Shown here in pieces: positions 26,229 to 34,370 of a stretch of 36,188 nucleotides of DNA. Source of the DNA: Sulfurimonas sp. GTDB taxonomy: Bacteria > Campylobacterota > Campylobacteria > Campylobacterales > Sulfurimonadaceae. Numbering within the stretch: position 1 is the stretch's first letter; each line of letters starts with the position of its first letter. The DNA lies in assembly GCA_027063645.1 (NCBI GenBank), contig JAMORK010000016.1, positions 1-36,188 on the forward strand. The letters run 5' to 3'. The notes below the pieces were generated by a model. That model did no database searches and was not told the DNA's origin. It saw nothing but the letters and a program-made list of their open reading frames with translations. The translations under genes were made by a program, and so were the position numbers.

Positions 26229-27570
26229 TGAGAGCTTTTTGAAAAAATTCTACTAAAATATCCATCTGTTTATTCATCTCTTTTGCATCTTTAGCTTCAA
26301 GAAGTACTCGAAGTTTATGTTCCGTACCAGAGTAACGAATAAGATGACGCATCCCCAGTTTTTCTAAATGCTCTAGTCTCCCACTAAGTTCAGCTATCTC
26401 CTCTAAGGGTTTTTTCACTTTTACATTTAGATTCACAAGCTTTTGAGGGTAAAGAGGAAATGGACGAAGTACTTCGGATGCTTTAGCACCTTTATCTATA
26501 AGTAAAGAGAGCACAGCTAAAGCACTTACTAGGCCATCACCCGTTTTTGCAAAATCACTCATAATGACATGACCACTTTGCTCTCCACCAAAATTGATGT
26601 TCTCTTTTTTCATTATAGAAAGAACATGCTTATCCCCTACATCAGAGCGAAGTAGTTTTAAACCCTTCGCCTGCATAAACTCATCAAGACCACCATTACT
26701 CATTACAGTAGCTACAATCGCTCCACCTTTAAGGTTTCCTTTTTCTGCTAAGTGTGCTCCAAGTGCTCCAAGAAGTTGATCCCCATCAACCACTTCACCT
26801 TTTTCATCTATTACCACTAGTCTATCTGCATCACCATCAAGAGCAATCCCTAGATCTGCTCTATATTTCACTACTGCTTCGCTTACATCTCTAGGATGCA
26901 GTGCTCCACACCCTTCATTGATGTTAAAACCATCTGGTTCATTGTGAAGCACTATAACATCAGCACCAAGCTCTTCAAGTACAGTTGGTCCAACCTTATA
27001 AGCTGCTCCATTAGAGGTATCAAGAACAATTCTCATCCCCTGAAGTGTTTTACATACATCAAAAGAGTTTTTTAGCTGTACTATATAGCGACCTATCACA
27101 TCATCTATACGTTTTGCTTTTCCTATGTACTTTCCAGTGACCTGTGCTTCTTTGAGTTTTTCTTCATTAAAGTAGATCGATTCTATCTCTTTTTCTACAC
27201 GTGTTGAAAACTTATTACCATGTCCATCAAAAAGTTTTATCCCATTATCTTCATAAGAGTTATGAGAAGCAGATATCATAATCCCAGCATCACAACGCAT
27301 ATTTTCAGTGATAAACGCGATGGCAGGTGTTGGCATAGGTCCAACCTCAACCACATCAAATCCTATAGCAGTCAAACCACTCACAATCGCATTTTCTATC
27401 ATATAACCACTACGACGTGTGTCTTTTCCTACTAAAATCCTATTTGTTACAGCTTTCCCTTTTAAGAAGATTCCCGCTGCCATAGCCACTTTCATAGCCA
27501 CCTCAGCACTCAAAAATGAGCCGGCTTCACCCCTTACTCCATCTGTTCCAAATAGTTTCAATGATTTCAT
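26221..27570 (-). CDS. glmM: phosphoglucosamine mutase
   Basis: A 449-residue enzyme that converts glucosamine 6-phosphate to the 1-phosphate for peptidoglycan and LPS precursors. The active-site serine is Ser102 in MISASHN, the same number as in the E. coli enzyme. The magnesium loop is DGDADR, and the phosphate-binding loop near the end is [11 protein letters not shown]. The reading frame is open to 27609, but the ATG at 27570 is chosen. A TAAAAT box at 27600-27605 lies inside the longer version, GGA sits 7 bases upstream of this ATG, and family members begin with [10 protein letters not shown]. It is co-transcribed with lspA and divergent from rpsT. Confidence 0.96.
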   Translation of the reverse strand: MKSLKLFGTDGVRGEAGSFLSAEVAMKVAMAAGIFLKGKAVTNRILVGKDTRRSGYMIENAIVSGLTAIGFDVVEVGPMPTPAIAFITENMRCDAGIMISASHNSYEDNGIKLFDGHGNKFSTRVEKEIESIYFNEEKLKEAQVTGKYIGKAKRIDDVIGRYIVQLKNSFDVCKTLQGMRIVLDTSNGAAYKVGPTVLEELGADVIVLHNEPDGFNINEGCGALHPRDVSEAVVKYRADLGIALDGDADRLVVIDEKGEVVDGDQLLGALGAHLAEKGNLKGGAIVATVMSNGGLDEFMQAKGLKLLRSDVGDKHVLSIMKKENINFGGEQSGHVIMSDFAKTGDGLVSALAVLSLLIDKGAKASEVLRPFPLYPQKLVNLNVKVKKPLEEIAELSGRLEHLEKLGMRHLIRYSGTEHKLRVLLEAKDAKEMNKQMDILVEFFQKALNA

Positions 27571-27599
27571 GTTTGTTTCCATTTTTGTTAAATTAGTGT

Positions 27600-27605
27600 A
27601 TTTTA
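27600..27605 (-). promoter_or_regulatory. -10 box of glmM-lspA
   Basis: TAAAAT on the minus strand, 29 bases before the chosen glmM ATG. It rules out the start at 27609. Confidence 0.5.
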
Positions 27606-27639
27606 CCACCCTTTAACTTAATTTTAATTATTTTTAAGC

Positions 27640-27645
27640 TAATAT
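27640..27645 (+). promoter_or_regulatory. possible -10 box of rpsT-prfA
   Basis: TAATAT on the plus strand, 33 bases before the rpsT ATG, followed by the strong ribosome site GAGAAGGA. Confidence 0.4.
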
Positions 27646-27678
27646 TGCGCACTAAATTTTCATGAGAAGGACTCATTA

Positions 27679-27939
27679 ATGGCAAATCACAAGTCATCAA
27701 TTAAGAGAATTCGTCAAACAATCGTTCGTACAGAACGTAATCGTTTCTACAGAACTCGTCTTAAAAACATCGTAAAAGCAGTAACAACTGCAGTTGAAGC
27801 TGGTAACAAAGAAGAAGCGCAAGCTGCATTTAAAGTTGCAAATCAACAAATTCATAAATTCGTAAGCAAAGGTATTCTTAAAAAAGAAACTGCTGCTAGA
27901 AAAGTTAGCCGTCTACACAAATCTGTAAACGCTATATAA
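27679..27939 (+). CDS. rpsT: 30S ribosomal protein S20
   Basis: An 86-residue, strongly basic helical protein that starts [13 protein letters not shown], the hallmark of S20, which binds 16S rRNA early in 30S assembly. Length is typical. A strong GAGAAGGA ribosome site precedes the ATG. prfA follows 14 bases later on the same strand. Confidence 0.98.
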   Translation: MANHKSSIKRIRQTIVRTERNRFYRTRLKNIVKAVTTAVEAGNKEEAQAAFKVANQQIHKFVSKGILKKETAARKVSRLHKSVNAI

Positions 27940-27953
27940 TTAGAGCATAAATT

Positions 27954-29021
27954 ATGCTTTCAGATAAACTTACACCGTTTATCAACCGCTATAACGAACT
28001 TAGCGAATTGCTAAGTTCACCTGATATCACCTCTGACATCAAACGGATGACAGACCTCTCCAGAGAACAATCAAATCTTTTACCAATCGTTGAAAAAGCA
28101 AGAGAGTACAAAACTCTTATACAAGATATTTCTGATACAAGAGAGATGTTAAGTGATGCTGAGATGGGTGAGATGGCTAAAGAGGAGCTCAAAGAACTTG
28201 AACCTCGCAAGCCAGAGATTGAGGAAGAGATTAAGATGCTACTTCTCCCTAGAGATCCAAATGATGATAGAAATATCATTGTTGAGCTTCGTGCTGGAGC
28301 TGGTGGAGATGAAGCAGCTATCTTTGTTGGAGATCTTTTTGATGCCTATACTCGCTATGCAGACCTACGTGGATGGAAGATAGAGCTTATCTCCACATCC
28401 CCTAGTGATGCTGGTGGATATAAAGAGGTCACCGCACTTATCAAGGGTGAGCAGGTTTATAGTCGGTTGAAATATGAAGGTGGGACACATAGAGTTCAAC
28501 GTGTTCCAGCGACAGAATCACAAGGGCGTGTACACACTTCAGCTATTACAGTTGCAGTGATGCCAGAGGTAGATGATGTTGAGATTGAGATTAGTGAAAA
28601 CGATCTTAAAATCGATGTTATGCGTTCTTCTGGATGTGGTGGACAATCAGTAAATACTACCGATTCTGCTGTTCGTATCACTCACTTGCCAACAGGCTTG
28701 GTTGTAACCAATCAAGATCAAAAATCACAGCATAAAAACCGTGAAAAGGCGATGAAAGTTCTCAAAGCAAGACTTTATGACCTAGAGATGCAAGCTCAAC
28801 AGTCTGAGAATGCAGCTGAACGTGCCGCTCAAGTAGGAACTGGAGATAGATCTGGACGTATTCGTACATACAACTACCCACAAAACCGTATGAGCGATCA
28901 TCGTATCAACCTTACTCTCTATAGATTAAATGAGATCATGAATGGTGGACTTCTAGATGAAGTTATCGAGCCACTTATTGCAGATCATCAAGCAAAAATT
29001 GTTGAAGCAGCAGGGCTTTAA
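27954..29021 (+). CDS. prfA: peptide chain release factor 1
   Basis: A 355-residue class I release factor. The catalytic GGQ is at 229-231 ([14 protein letters not shown]). The stop-codon recognition tripeptide is PAT at 185-187 (RVPATESQG), which marks RF1 (UAA/UAG) rather than RF2. The N-terminal helical domain and the [10 protein letters not shown] segment are typical. It is probably transcribed with rpsT, with only a weak ribosome site of its own, and it ends 29 bases from the convergent dapF stop. Confidence 0.98.
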   Translation: MLSDKLTPFINRYNELSELLSSPDITSDIKRMTDLSREQSNLLPIVEKAREYKTLIQDISDTREMLSDAEMGEMAKEELKELEPRKPEIEEEIKMLLLPRDPNDDRNIIVELRAGAGGDEAAIFVGDLFDAYTRYADLRGWKIELISTSPSDAGGYKEVTALIKGEQVYSRLKYEGGTHRVQRVPATESQGRVHTSAITVAVMPEVDDVEIEISENDLKIDVMRSSGCGGQSVNTTDSAVRITHLPTGLVVTNQDQKSQHKNREKAMKVLKARLYDLEMQAQQSENAAERAAQVGTGDRSGRIRTYNYPQNRMSDHRINLTLYRLNEIMNGGLLDEVIEPLIADHQAKIVEAAGL

Positions 29022-29050
29022 GCCTCGCTTCTTCACAACTTCTTTACTCT

Positions 29051-29809
29051 CTAAACTTCCCACTCTGTATTAAAAGTATTTTTTACACGACCTTTAAAAG
29101 TTATGGTTCTCTCATTGACACCTAAGTAAAGTGTTTCACCACTCGTAGGATAAACTTCTATGTTCTCTTTTACCTTTTTCTCTTGTAAAGCTCTGTAAAA
29201 ACAAGCTGCCATCCCTGTGCCACAAGCAAGTGTTTCATTTTCAACACCACGCTCATAGGTTCTTACTCGCATGTTTTCACCCTCTAGTGCACAAATGTTG
29301 ACATTAGCATTGTATTTGTAACGAAGCTCTCGAGCCTCTTCTATATCAAACTCTTCAACACTCTCTTTTATGCAAACTAAATGGGGAACACCCGTATTGA
29401 GAAGCCACCAGCTTTGTCCATTATGCTCTATAGAGGAATCTAAGAGCTTAGGAGGGGTAAGTTCACTTAGAACCATTGCACTTCGCTCATCACCCTCCTC
29501 CACCACTGCATGAATCACTCCAGCACCAGTAAGAAAAGCCATCTCTTTAGGTGCAAGCTCATTCACATAGGCATAATGAGCACAAGCACGACTTCCATTA
29601 CCGCACATATCTGCATGACTTCCATCAGAATTATAAAATAGCCATTCAAAATCGTACTCACTGTGGGGAATTATAACAATGAGGCCATCTGCGCCTATCC
29701 CATCTTGACGATGACAAAGCTCACGAGCAAGTTGTGTAAAATCATCTCGCATAGGGGTATGAAAAAGTACAAAATCATTTCCATTTGCACTATATTTTGC
29801 TATTTGCAT
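29051..29809 (-). CDS. dapF: diaminopimelate epimerase
   Basis: A 252-residue cofactor-free epimerase that makes meso-diaminopimelate for lysine and peptidoglycan. The two catalytic cysteines are visible: Cys69 in ADMCGNGSRA and Cys196 in LACGTGMAA. The N-terminal YSANGNDF is the usual substrate-binding opening. It is slightly shorter than the E. coli enzyme (274 residues), as in other Campylobacterota. It is the third gene of the speE-like-coaE-dapF run, 10 bases behind coaE. Confidence 0.97.
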   Translation of the reverse strand: MQIAKYSANGNDFVLFHTPMRDDFTQLARELCHRQDGIGADGLIVIIPHSEYDFEWLFYNSDGSHADMCGNGSRACAHYAYVNELAPKEMAFLTGAGVIHAVVEEGDERSAMVLSELTPPKLLDSSIEHNGQSWWLLNTGVPHLVCIKESVEEFDIEEARELRYKYNANVNICALEGENMRVRTYERGVENETLACGTGMAACFYRALQEKKVKENIEVYPTSGETLYLGVNERTITFKGRVKNTFNTEWEV

Positions 29810-29819
29810 CTTGAATCCT

Positions 29820-30416
29820 TTAAAGGTACTTCTTTTTAATTATGGCAACAAAATCCTCCACCTCTTGTTGAAGATGTTTGAGATTTTTTGAGTTATCTAT
29901 CACCCAGGTTGCTTTTTTCTTTTTTTCATCTATTGGCATCTGTGAAGCTATACGATTTAAAGATTCCTCTTTTGAGTAGCCATTGCGTTTCATAAAACGC
30001 TCTAGTTGTACATCACGAGGAGTGTATACCACTACAGAATCTTTTATATTATAGTTGTTGTTTTCAAAGAAAAGGGGAATGTCTATAAGGTAAGGAAATT
30101 TAAAACTATCTTGTTTTTCACTGCGTTTTTCTATCTCAGAGCGAATTTTTGGATGAAGATACTCTTCTAAAGTTTGCTTAGCATTCTCATCTGAAAAAAC
30201 AAGCTCACCAAGTTTTGTACGATCTACTTTTTTAGAGCCTTTAAGATACTCATCCCCATAGGTTTCACTCACCCAAAGAGAAGATGCATCTAAAATCTCA
30301 TGTGAGATTGTATCGGCATCGATAACCCGCATGCCATTTAAGGCCATCAAAGATGCCACAGTACTTTTTCCTGTAGCAATACCACCGGTTAAAGCTATGG
30401 CATACTCAAATGCCAT
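29820..30416 (-). CDS. coaE: dephospho-CoA kinase
   Basis: A 198-residue kinase for the last step of coenzyme A synthesis. The P-loop GGIATGKST (11-19) follows the first strand directly, and DADTISHEI and the LIDIPLFFEN segment are family features. The start codon overlaps the stop of the speE-like gene by one base (TAATG), which suggests coupled translation. Together with dapF and the nearby purM it matches a gene neighbourhood known in Campylobacter. Confidence 0.95.
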   Translation of the reverse strand: MAFEYAIALTGGIATGKSTVASLMALNGMRVIDADTISHEILDASSLWVSETYGDEYLKGSKKVDRTKLGELVFSDENAKQTLEEYLHPKIRSEIEKRSEKQDSFKFPYLIDIPLFFENNNYNIKDSVVVYTPRDVQLERFMKRNGYSKEESLNRIASQMPIDEKKKKATWVIDNSKNLKHLQQEVEDFVAIIKKKYL

Positions 30417-30961
30417 TAGTTTTTAATTACACCCAAGTATGCTTTACGTATGTTGTTACCCATTGCAAAGGCTGCAGGATGAACATCACAATTGTAAAAA
30501 TCTAAACCATCAAGCATATCACTACGCTGTAAGATAATATCTGCAGTTGGATGATACTCTTTAGAAGCTAAAAGAGCAGTCTCTCCATTACCTAAGTTAT
30601 AAGGCATAATAATTTTCGCATACTTCCCTAAGATTTGCATCATAGTTGTATTTGCATCTACATTATCTAAAGATGGATGTGTTGTAACAAGTAAGCCATC
30701 CTCTTTTAAAACACGATTCAGGTGTGCCAAAACTGCTGCATCTGCATCTATCTCAGAGATAACTACATCATACTCATTATCTGCTGCTCCACGAAGAGCA
30801 TCGATATTTGCAGCCAGTGCTTCAGATGCAATATTGTCATGCTTTGCAACTTCTGCTTCAAATGCATCTGTATTATCACTTAAAATTAACACTTTTTGAG
30901 GGTCTTTTGATGTACAAAGTGGTACATGCACCATCATTTCATTGTAAATAAAATTTTTCAT
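30416..30961 (-). CDS. reduced spermidine-synthase-like (SpeE-related) protein
   Basis: A 181-residue protein that follows the spermidine synthase fold but is much shorter than functional enzymes (about 260-290 residues). The C-terminal YNCDVHPAAFAMGNNIRKA matches the end of SpeE proteins, and YDVVISEIDADA corresponds to the strand after the cofactor site. The glycine-rich GGGDGG motif that binds decarboxylated S-adenosylmethionine is replaced by VLILSDNTDA. The N-terminal beta domain is also mostly absent. A polyamine synthase activity is therefore doubtful. AAGGA lies 9 bases before the ATG. It is the first gene of an operon with coaE and dapF. Confidence 0.75.
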   Translation of the reverse strand: MKNFIYNEMMVHVPLCTSKDPQKVLILSDNTDAFEAEVAKHDNIASEALAANIDALRGAADNEYDVVISEIDADAAVLAHLNRVLKEDGLLVTTHPSLDNVDANTTMMQILGKYAKIIMPYNLGNGETALLASKEYHPTADIILQRSDMLDGLDFYNCDVHPAAFAMGNNIRKAYLGVIKN

Positions 30962-30988
30962 ATTTAAAATTCCTTATATTTGAAATGG

Positions 30989-30994
30989 ATTTTA
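30989..30994 (-). promoter_or_regulatory. -10 box of the speE-like-coaE-dapF operon
   Basis: TAAAAT on the minus strand, preceded by ATGC and 27 bases before the ATG at 30961. Confidence 0.45.
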
Positions 30995-31026
30995 GCATAT
31001 TTGGATTAATTTTACTTAATTAAAGA

Positions 31027-31032
31027 TATAAT
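31027..31032 (+). promoter_or_regulatory. -10 box of the DUF2892-purM pair
   Basis: TATAAT on the plus strand, 34 bases before the ATG at 31067. The leader contains the palindrome ATTAATATTAAT (31041-31052) and the ribosome site AAAGG. Confidence 0.55.
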
Positions 31033-31066
31033 TGCATCAAATTAATATTAATCTAAAGGTAATTGA

Positions 31067-31264
31067 ATGGATTTCAATAAAATCAGAAAAATATGTAGAC
31101 CAATTAGAATTGTTTTAGGACTTGGACTTATTGCTACAGGTGTTATTATAGGCAATCCTTGGTTTTATTTAGGTGTCATACCTCTTATTGCAGGTCTTGC
31201 CAACTTTTGTCCATTATGCATCATTTCAAAGAAATGTGATTTACCTGAACAAAAGGAAGACTAG
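31067..31264 (+). CDS. small DUF2892 membrane protein
   Basis: A 65-residue protein with two short hydrophobic stretches (about 14-30 and 31-46) joined by a GNPWFY turn. It has the features of DUF2892, the small membrane unit also found fused to rhodanese domains in YgaP-like proteins. After the membrane part comes FCPLCIISKKC, with a CxxC pair and a third Cys that could bind metal or act in thiol chemistry. Function is unknown. AAAGG precedes the ATG, and its TAG stop directly abuts the purM ATG, so the two are co-transcribed. Confidence 0.8.
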   Translation: MDFNKIRKICRPIRIVLGLGLIATGVIIGNPWFYLGVIPLIAGLANFCPLCIISKKCDLPEQKED

Positions 31265-32263
31265 ATGAGTCAAATTAGCTATAAAGATGCTGGTGTAGAT
31301 ATTGATGCTGGAAACAGTTTTGTAGAGAACATTAAACCCTTAGTAAAAGCGACTAAAATTCCAGGTGTCATGGGTGGAATTGGCTCTTTCGCTGGTGCAT
31401 TTGAGTTACCAACTGGTTTTAAAGAACCTGTTATGCTTGCTGCAACAGATGGAGTTGGTACAAAACTTAAACTTGCAATTGATAGTGGCATTCATAATAC
31501 TGTTGGAATTGACTTAGTTGCTATGTGTGTAAATGACTTACTTTGTAACTTTGGAACACCCTCATTTTTCTTAGATTATTATGCAACAGGTAAACTTGAT
31601 GTGAAAAACGCGACGAATGTAGTTGCAGGGATCGCTGAGGGGTGCAAACGCTCTGAGTGTGCCCTAATAGGTGGTGAAACAGCTGAGATGCCTGGTATGT
31701 ACTCTGAAGATGATTATGACCTCGCTGGTTTTGCTGTAGGTGTTGCTGAAAAATCAGAGATGGATAGAGTAAGCTTGGTTCGTGCAGGACATAAGCTTAT
31801 TGCACTTCCATCATCTGGTCTTCACTCAAATGGTTTCTCACTTGCAAGAAAAGTACTTTTTGAAAAAATGGGCATGAAATTTGAAGATGAGTTCAATGGC
31901 AAGCCATTAATTGAAACTCTCCTTGAGCCAACAAATATCTATGTAAAAATGTTTAAAGAGCTTAAAGGTGAGATAGTGGCTATGGCACATATCACTGGTG
32001 GTGGTATAGTTGAAAACCTTCCACGTGTACTTCCTGAGAACTTAATGGCAGAAGTGAAAAAAGATGCTATTAAAGTACTTCCAATCTTTGAACTTATGAG
32101 TGAACATATCGACCGTGATGAGATGTTTAGAGCATTCAATATGGGTGTTGGTATGATACTTGTAGTTGAAGAGAAAAATGTTAACACAGTCTTAGCAAAA
32201 GCTGAAGGCTCTTACCTTATTGGTGAGATTAAAGAGGGAACTCGCGAAGCAAAAATGGTATAG
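31265..32263 (+). CDS. purM: phosphoribosylformylglycinamidine cyclo-ligase (AIR synthetase)
   Basis: A 332-residue enzyme of purine synthesis. It begins ISYKDAGVDIDAG, the typical PurM opening, and contains GVGTKLKLA, LIGGETAEMPGMY and SSGLHSNGFSLAR, which form the ATP and substrate sites. The late HITGGGIVENLPR is also diagnostic. Length is close to the E. coli enzyme (345). It starts directly after the DUF2892 stop codon, with AAGGA inside the end of that gene as its ribosome site. Two hairpins follow its stop, before the convergent lipoprotein gene. Confidence 0.97.
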   Translation: MSQISYKDAGVDIDAGNSFVENIKPLVKATKIPGVMGGIGSFAGAFELPTGFKEPVMLAATDGVGTKLKLAIDSGIHNTVGIDLVAMCVNDLLCNFGTPSFFLDYYATGKLDVKNATNVVAGIAEGCKRSECALIGGETAEMPGMYSEDDYDLAGFAVGVAEKSEMDRVSLVRAGHKLIALPSSGLHSNGFSLARKVLFEKMGMKFEDEFNGKPLIETLLEPTNIYVKMFKELKGEIVAMAHITGGGIVENLPRVLPENLMAEVKKDAIKVLPIFELMSEHIDRDEMFRAFNMGVGMILVVEEKNVNTVLAKAEGSYLIGEIKEGTREAKMV

Positions 32264-32279
32264 GTTTTTTACCTATACC
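32257..32279. terminator. hairpin over the purM stop codon
   Basis: GGTATAGGT and ACCTATACC form a perfect 9-bp stem around a run of five T. On the minus strand the stem is followed by ATTTTT, so it may end the DUF302 lipoprotein transcript. Confidence 0.55.
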
Positions 32280-32295
32280 AAATAAATTCAATATA

Positions 32296-32323
32296 ATTTT
32301 CAGGGAATCTCTTCCCTGAAAAT
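32296..32323. terminator. hairpin between convergent purM and lipoprotein genes
   Basis: ATTTTCAGGGAA and TTCCCTGAAAAT form a perfect 12-bp stem with a TCTC loop, between the two stop codons. It is the best terminator candidate for purM, although the U-run after it is poor. Confidence 0.6.
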
Positions 32324-32335
32324 CAATTTAGATAC

Positions 32336-33193
32336 TTACTTTTTAAAAGCTTTCTCTAGATCTTTAGTAATTGCACCTGGAACAGTTGCAATCCCCATAA
32401 ATCCACCCATATCAAGTAGTGGATATGAAATAGCAATATAATACTTCGCATTTAAAGCTTTTGCCTGACCATTTTCAATAGCGACAGTCCATGGAAGGAG
32501 TGCTGCATTTTGACGACCAATTTTCTTAACAAATTTCTTTGTACGTTTTCCAAGGTCATATCCAAGCAAAGTTGTAGTATCTGAGAGTTTAAGCTCAAAA
32601 ATCACAGCCTTACCTTTTTTATAGTTCATCGCTTTTGCTACAGCATCTGCAGTTGTAGGATTTGGCTTACCAAGAACATCTTGATCTTGATAATATGGCA
32701 TACCCATCATAAAGTGGTATCCTGCAAGAGCATCAAAATCTAACTGATCAGGAGATGCTTTTAATCCAGGAAATGTAGCATTAATTTTTTCTAATGCTCC
32801 ACCAAATACTTCATGGTTATACTCATCTTGCATAAATGCTTTTCCAAAATAAACAGGGTTTGTAAAACTGATCATTTTAGCTTTATCATCCACAAAAACA
32901 CGACAAACTGTCGCAGCAAATGCACGACCTGGTTTAGCCGCTTCTGCTTTAATTGCATCATTTGTAAATACTAAAGTAGAGCCTTTTTTAACAGATGGGT
33001 AATCTGCTAAAACACTAAAACCAGCAGCTTCAAGCTTAGCTTTTACACTTGCCTTGTCTTGATATTCACCTACTAAGTAAGTATTTACCTTTGTACCCTC
33101 TAAACCACTCTTCGCAGTTCCAGTTTTTGCTGATGTACAGGCACTAAAAAAGAGTACTGATAGTGATGCAACAAGTACTAATAATTTTCTCAT
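32336..33193 (-). CDS. DUF302-like lipoprotein
   Basis: A 285-residue lipoprotein: a signal peptide ending in LFFSAC with Cys19 as the lipid-modified residue. The mature part has a beta-alpha domain with VCRVFVDDKAKMISFTNPVY, which resembles the core of DUF302 (Cys, then alternating strands ending near a Pro). A second half (PYYQDQDVLGKPNPT onward) contains strands ending MGIATVPG and is unassigned. DUF302 is an uncharacterised family, so no function is given; the location is probably the outer or inner membrane facing the periplasm. It overlaps the upstream gene by 4 bases (ATGA), so the two are translated together. Confidence 0.75.
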   Translation of the reverse strand: MRKLLVLVASLSVLFFSACTSAKTGTAKSGLEGTKVNTYLVGEYQDKASVKAKLEAAGFSVLADYPSVKKGSTLVFTNDAIKAEAAKPGRAFAATVCRVFVDDKAKMISFTNPVYFGKAFMQDEYNHEVFGGALEKINATFPGLKASPDQLDFDALAGYHFMMGMPYYQDQDVLGKPNPTTADAVAKAMNYKKGKAVIFELKLSDTTTLLGYDLGKRTKKFVKKIGRQNAALLPWTVAIENGQAKALNAKYYIAISYPLLDMGGFMGIATVPGAITKDLEKAFKK

Positions 33194-34179
33194 ATCTCTT
33201 TTGCTCCTAAATCTTTCATGATGCCAATAATTTCATCATCAATTTTTTTAATCCAGTCAAGTTTCGCTGGATCTTTCATCTCCATCACAGCAGCCCATAC
33301 AGAAAGACGAGGCATACCAACTACCATTTTGTTACTTCCCTCTTTAATGTAAAAATACATTGCACAAGGAGCAAAAACACCAGCATCAGGACGACCTTTG
33401 TTAAATACATTGTATGAGAATGTAAAGTGACATAAACCATATACAAAGAACTGGTCATACTCACCAAAAGGCATCTCTAAATCTTCTTCGTAAGTCTCTT
33501 TAAAGTTTTTAAATCCAGCAATAATATAGTGCTTCTCTTCAAATGCAGCTTCAAACTCTTCTTGGAAAGCTTCAGCCCACTCAACAACATCACCACTTCT
33601 ATCTACTTCAAACTCGAAAGTCATCATAGGTTGAGCAGGAAGTTTGTCGTATGTAGTGTTAAGAATTTTTCCACCAAACTCTTTTGTTACATATGCATCA
33701 AGAGGTTTGAACATTTCTACATAAGCTTTTCTATCAGCTTCATTCGTTACACCTGTAATATCTAACATAGCTTCTGGTGCTAAATGTCCAATATATGTTA
33801 CATTTTCAGCTTTTGTTTTATAGATATGAAGGTTAAAAGGTTGAAAACCAGCAGCTTGAGGAGAAGATATTAATATATCGTGTAATGCTGCATCATTAGA
33901 GATTGAGAAAAAACCTAAATTATCGAGGTTAGTTGTCCAAGCTTTATCGTAATCTGGGTCTTCAGGGTTACCATAACGCTTCTCATAAGCATCATTAATC
34001 TTTTCATGTGGATCAGAAAGAGAGAAACCTGTTGCATCTTCTAAAGATGGTAAGAACTCTTTTTCATATTTTTCTTCTTGATCACCATCAATCACATTAA
34101 AGTGAGCGGCAGGAGCTCCATAAAGTGCAGCAGCAGCAAATGAAAGTGCAAGAGTTGATTTTATTAGATTTTTAATCAT
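33190..34179 (-). CDS. exported DUF302-like protein
   Basis: A 329-residue protein with a cleavable signal peptide (residues 1 to about 24, ending near LYGAPAAHF). The mature protein is acidic. The C-terminal third has FVYGLCHFTFSY and VFAPCAMYFYIKEGSNKM, followed by VVGMPRLSVW, which fits the DUF302 pattern. The cysteines may pair or bind metal. It shares this pattern with the lipoprotein encoded immediately downstream, so the two may be distant paralogues. AAGGAA lies 5 bases before the ATG. The FadL-like outer-membrane gene lies upstream on the same strand but is separated by a terminator and 190 bases. Confidence 0.75.
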   Translation of the reverse strand: MIKNLIKSTLALSFAAAALYGAPAAHFNVIDGDQEEKYEKEFLPSLEDATGFSLSDPHEKINDAYEKRYGNPEDPDYDKAWTTNLDNLGFFSISNDAALHDILISSPQAAGFQPFNLHIYKTKAENVTYIGHLAPEAMLDITGVTNEADRKAYVEMFKPLDAYVTKEFGGKILNTTYDKLPAQPMMTFEFEVDRSGDVVEWAEAFQEEFEAAFEEKHYIIAGFKNFKETYEEDLEMPFGEYDQFFVYGLCHFTFSYNVFNKGRPDAGVFAPCAMYFYIKEGSNKMVVGMPRLSVWAAVMEMKDPAKLDWIKKIDDEIIGIMKDLGAKEI

Positions 34180-34319
34180 ATTATTTCCTTATATTAATTA
34201 TTTTAGACAATTATCACATAATAGTCACAAATGAACTCCGGATATTTTAGCATAAATTTTTATGAATATTCTATTATTGACTCTTAAATAAATATATTTG
34301 ATAGTCATATAAAGATAAA

Positions 34320-34340
34320 TACCGCCAAGAGAAGGCGGTA
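34320..34340 (-). terminator. rho-independent terminator of the fadL-like gene
   Basis: TACCGCC and GGCGGTA form a GC-rich 7-bp stem with a 7-base loop, 31 bases after the stop codon, followed on the minus strand by TTTATCTTTATA. This is the clearest intrinsic terminator in the window. The remaining gap (34180-34319) is AT-rich and should hold the DUF302 promoter, perhaps TAAAAT near 34201. Confidence 0.75.
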
Positions 34341-34370
34341 ATGAATAGAAAGGAGAAATTTCTAAATATT

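Noticed and set aside
26221-27609. A 462-residue GlmM starting at 27609.
   Set aside because: The -10 box lies downstream of that start, and the extra residues are absent from the family.
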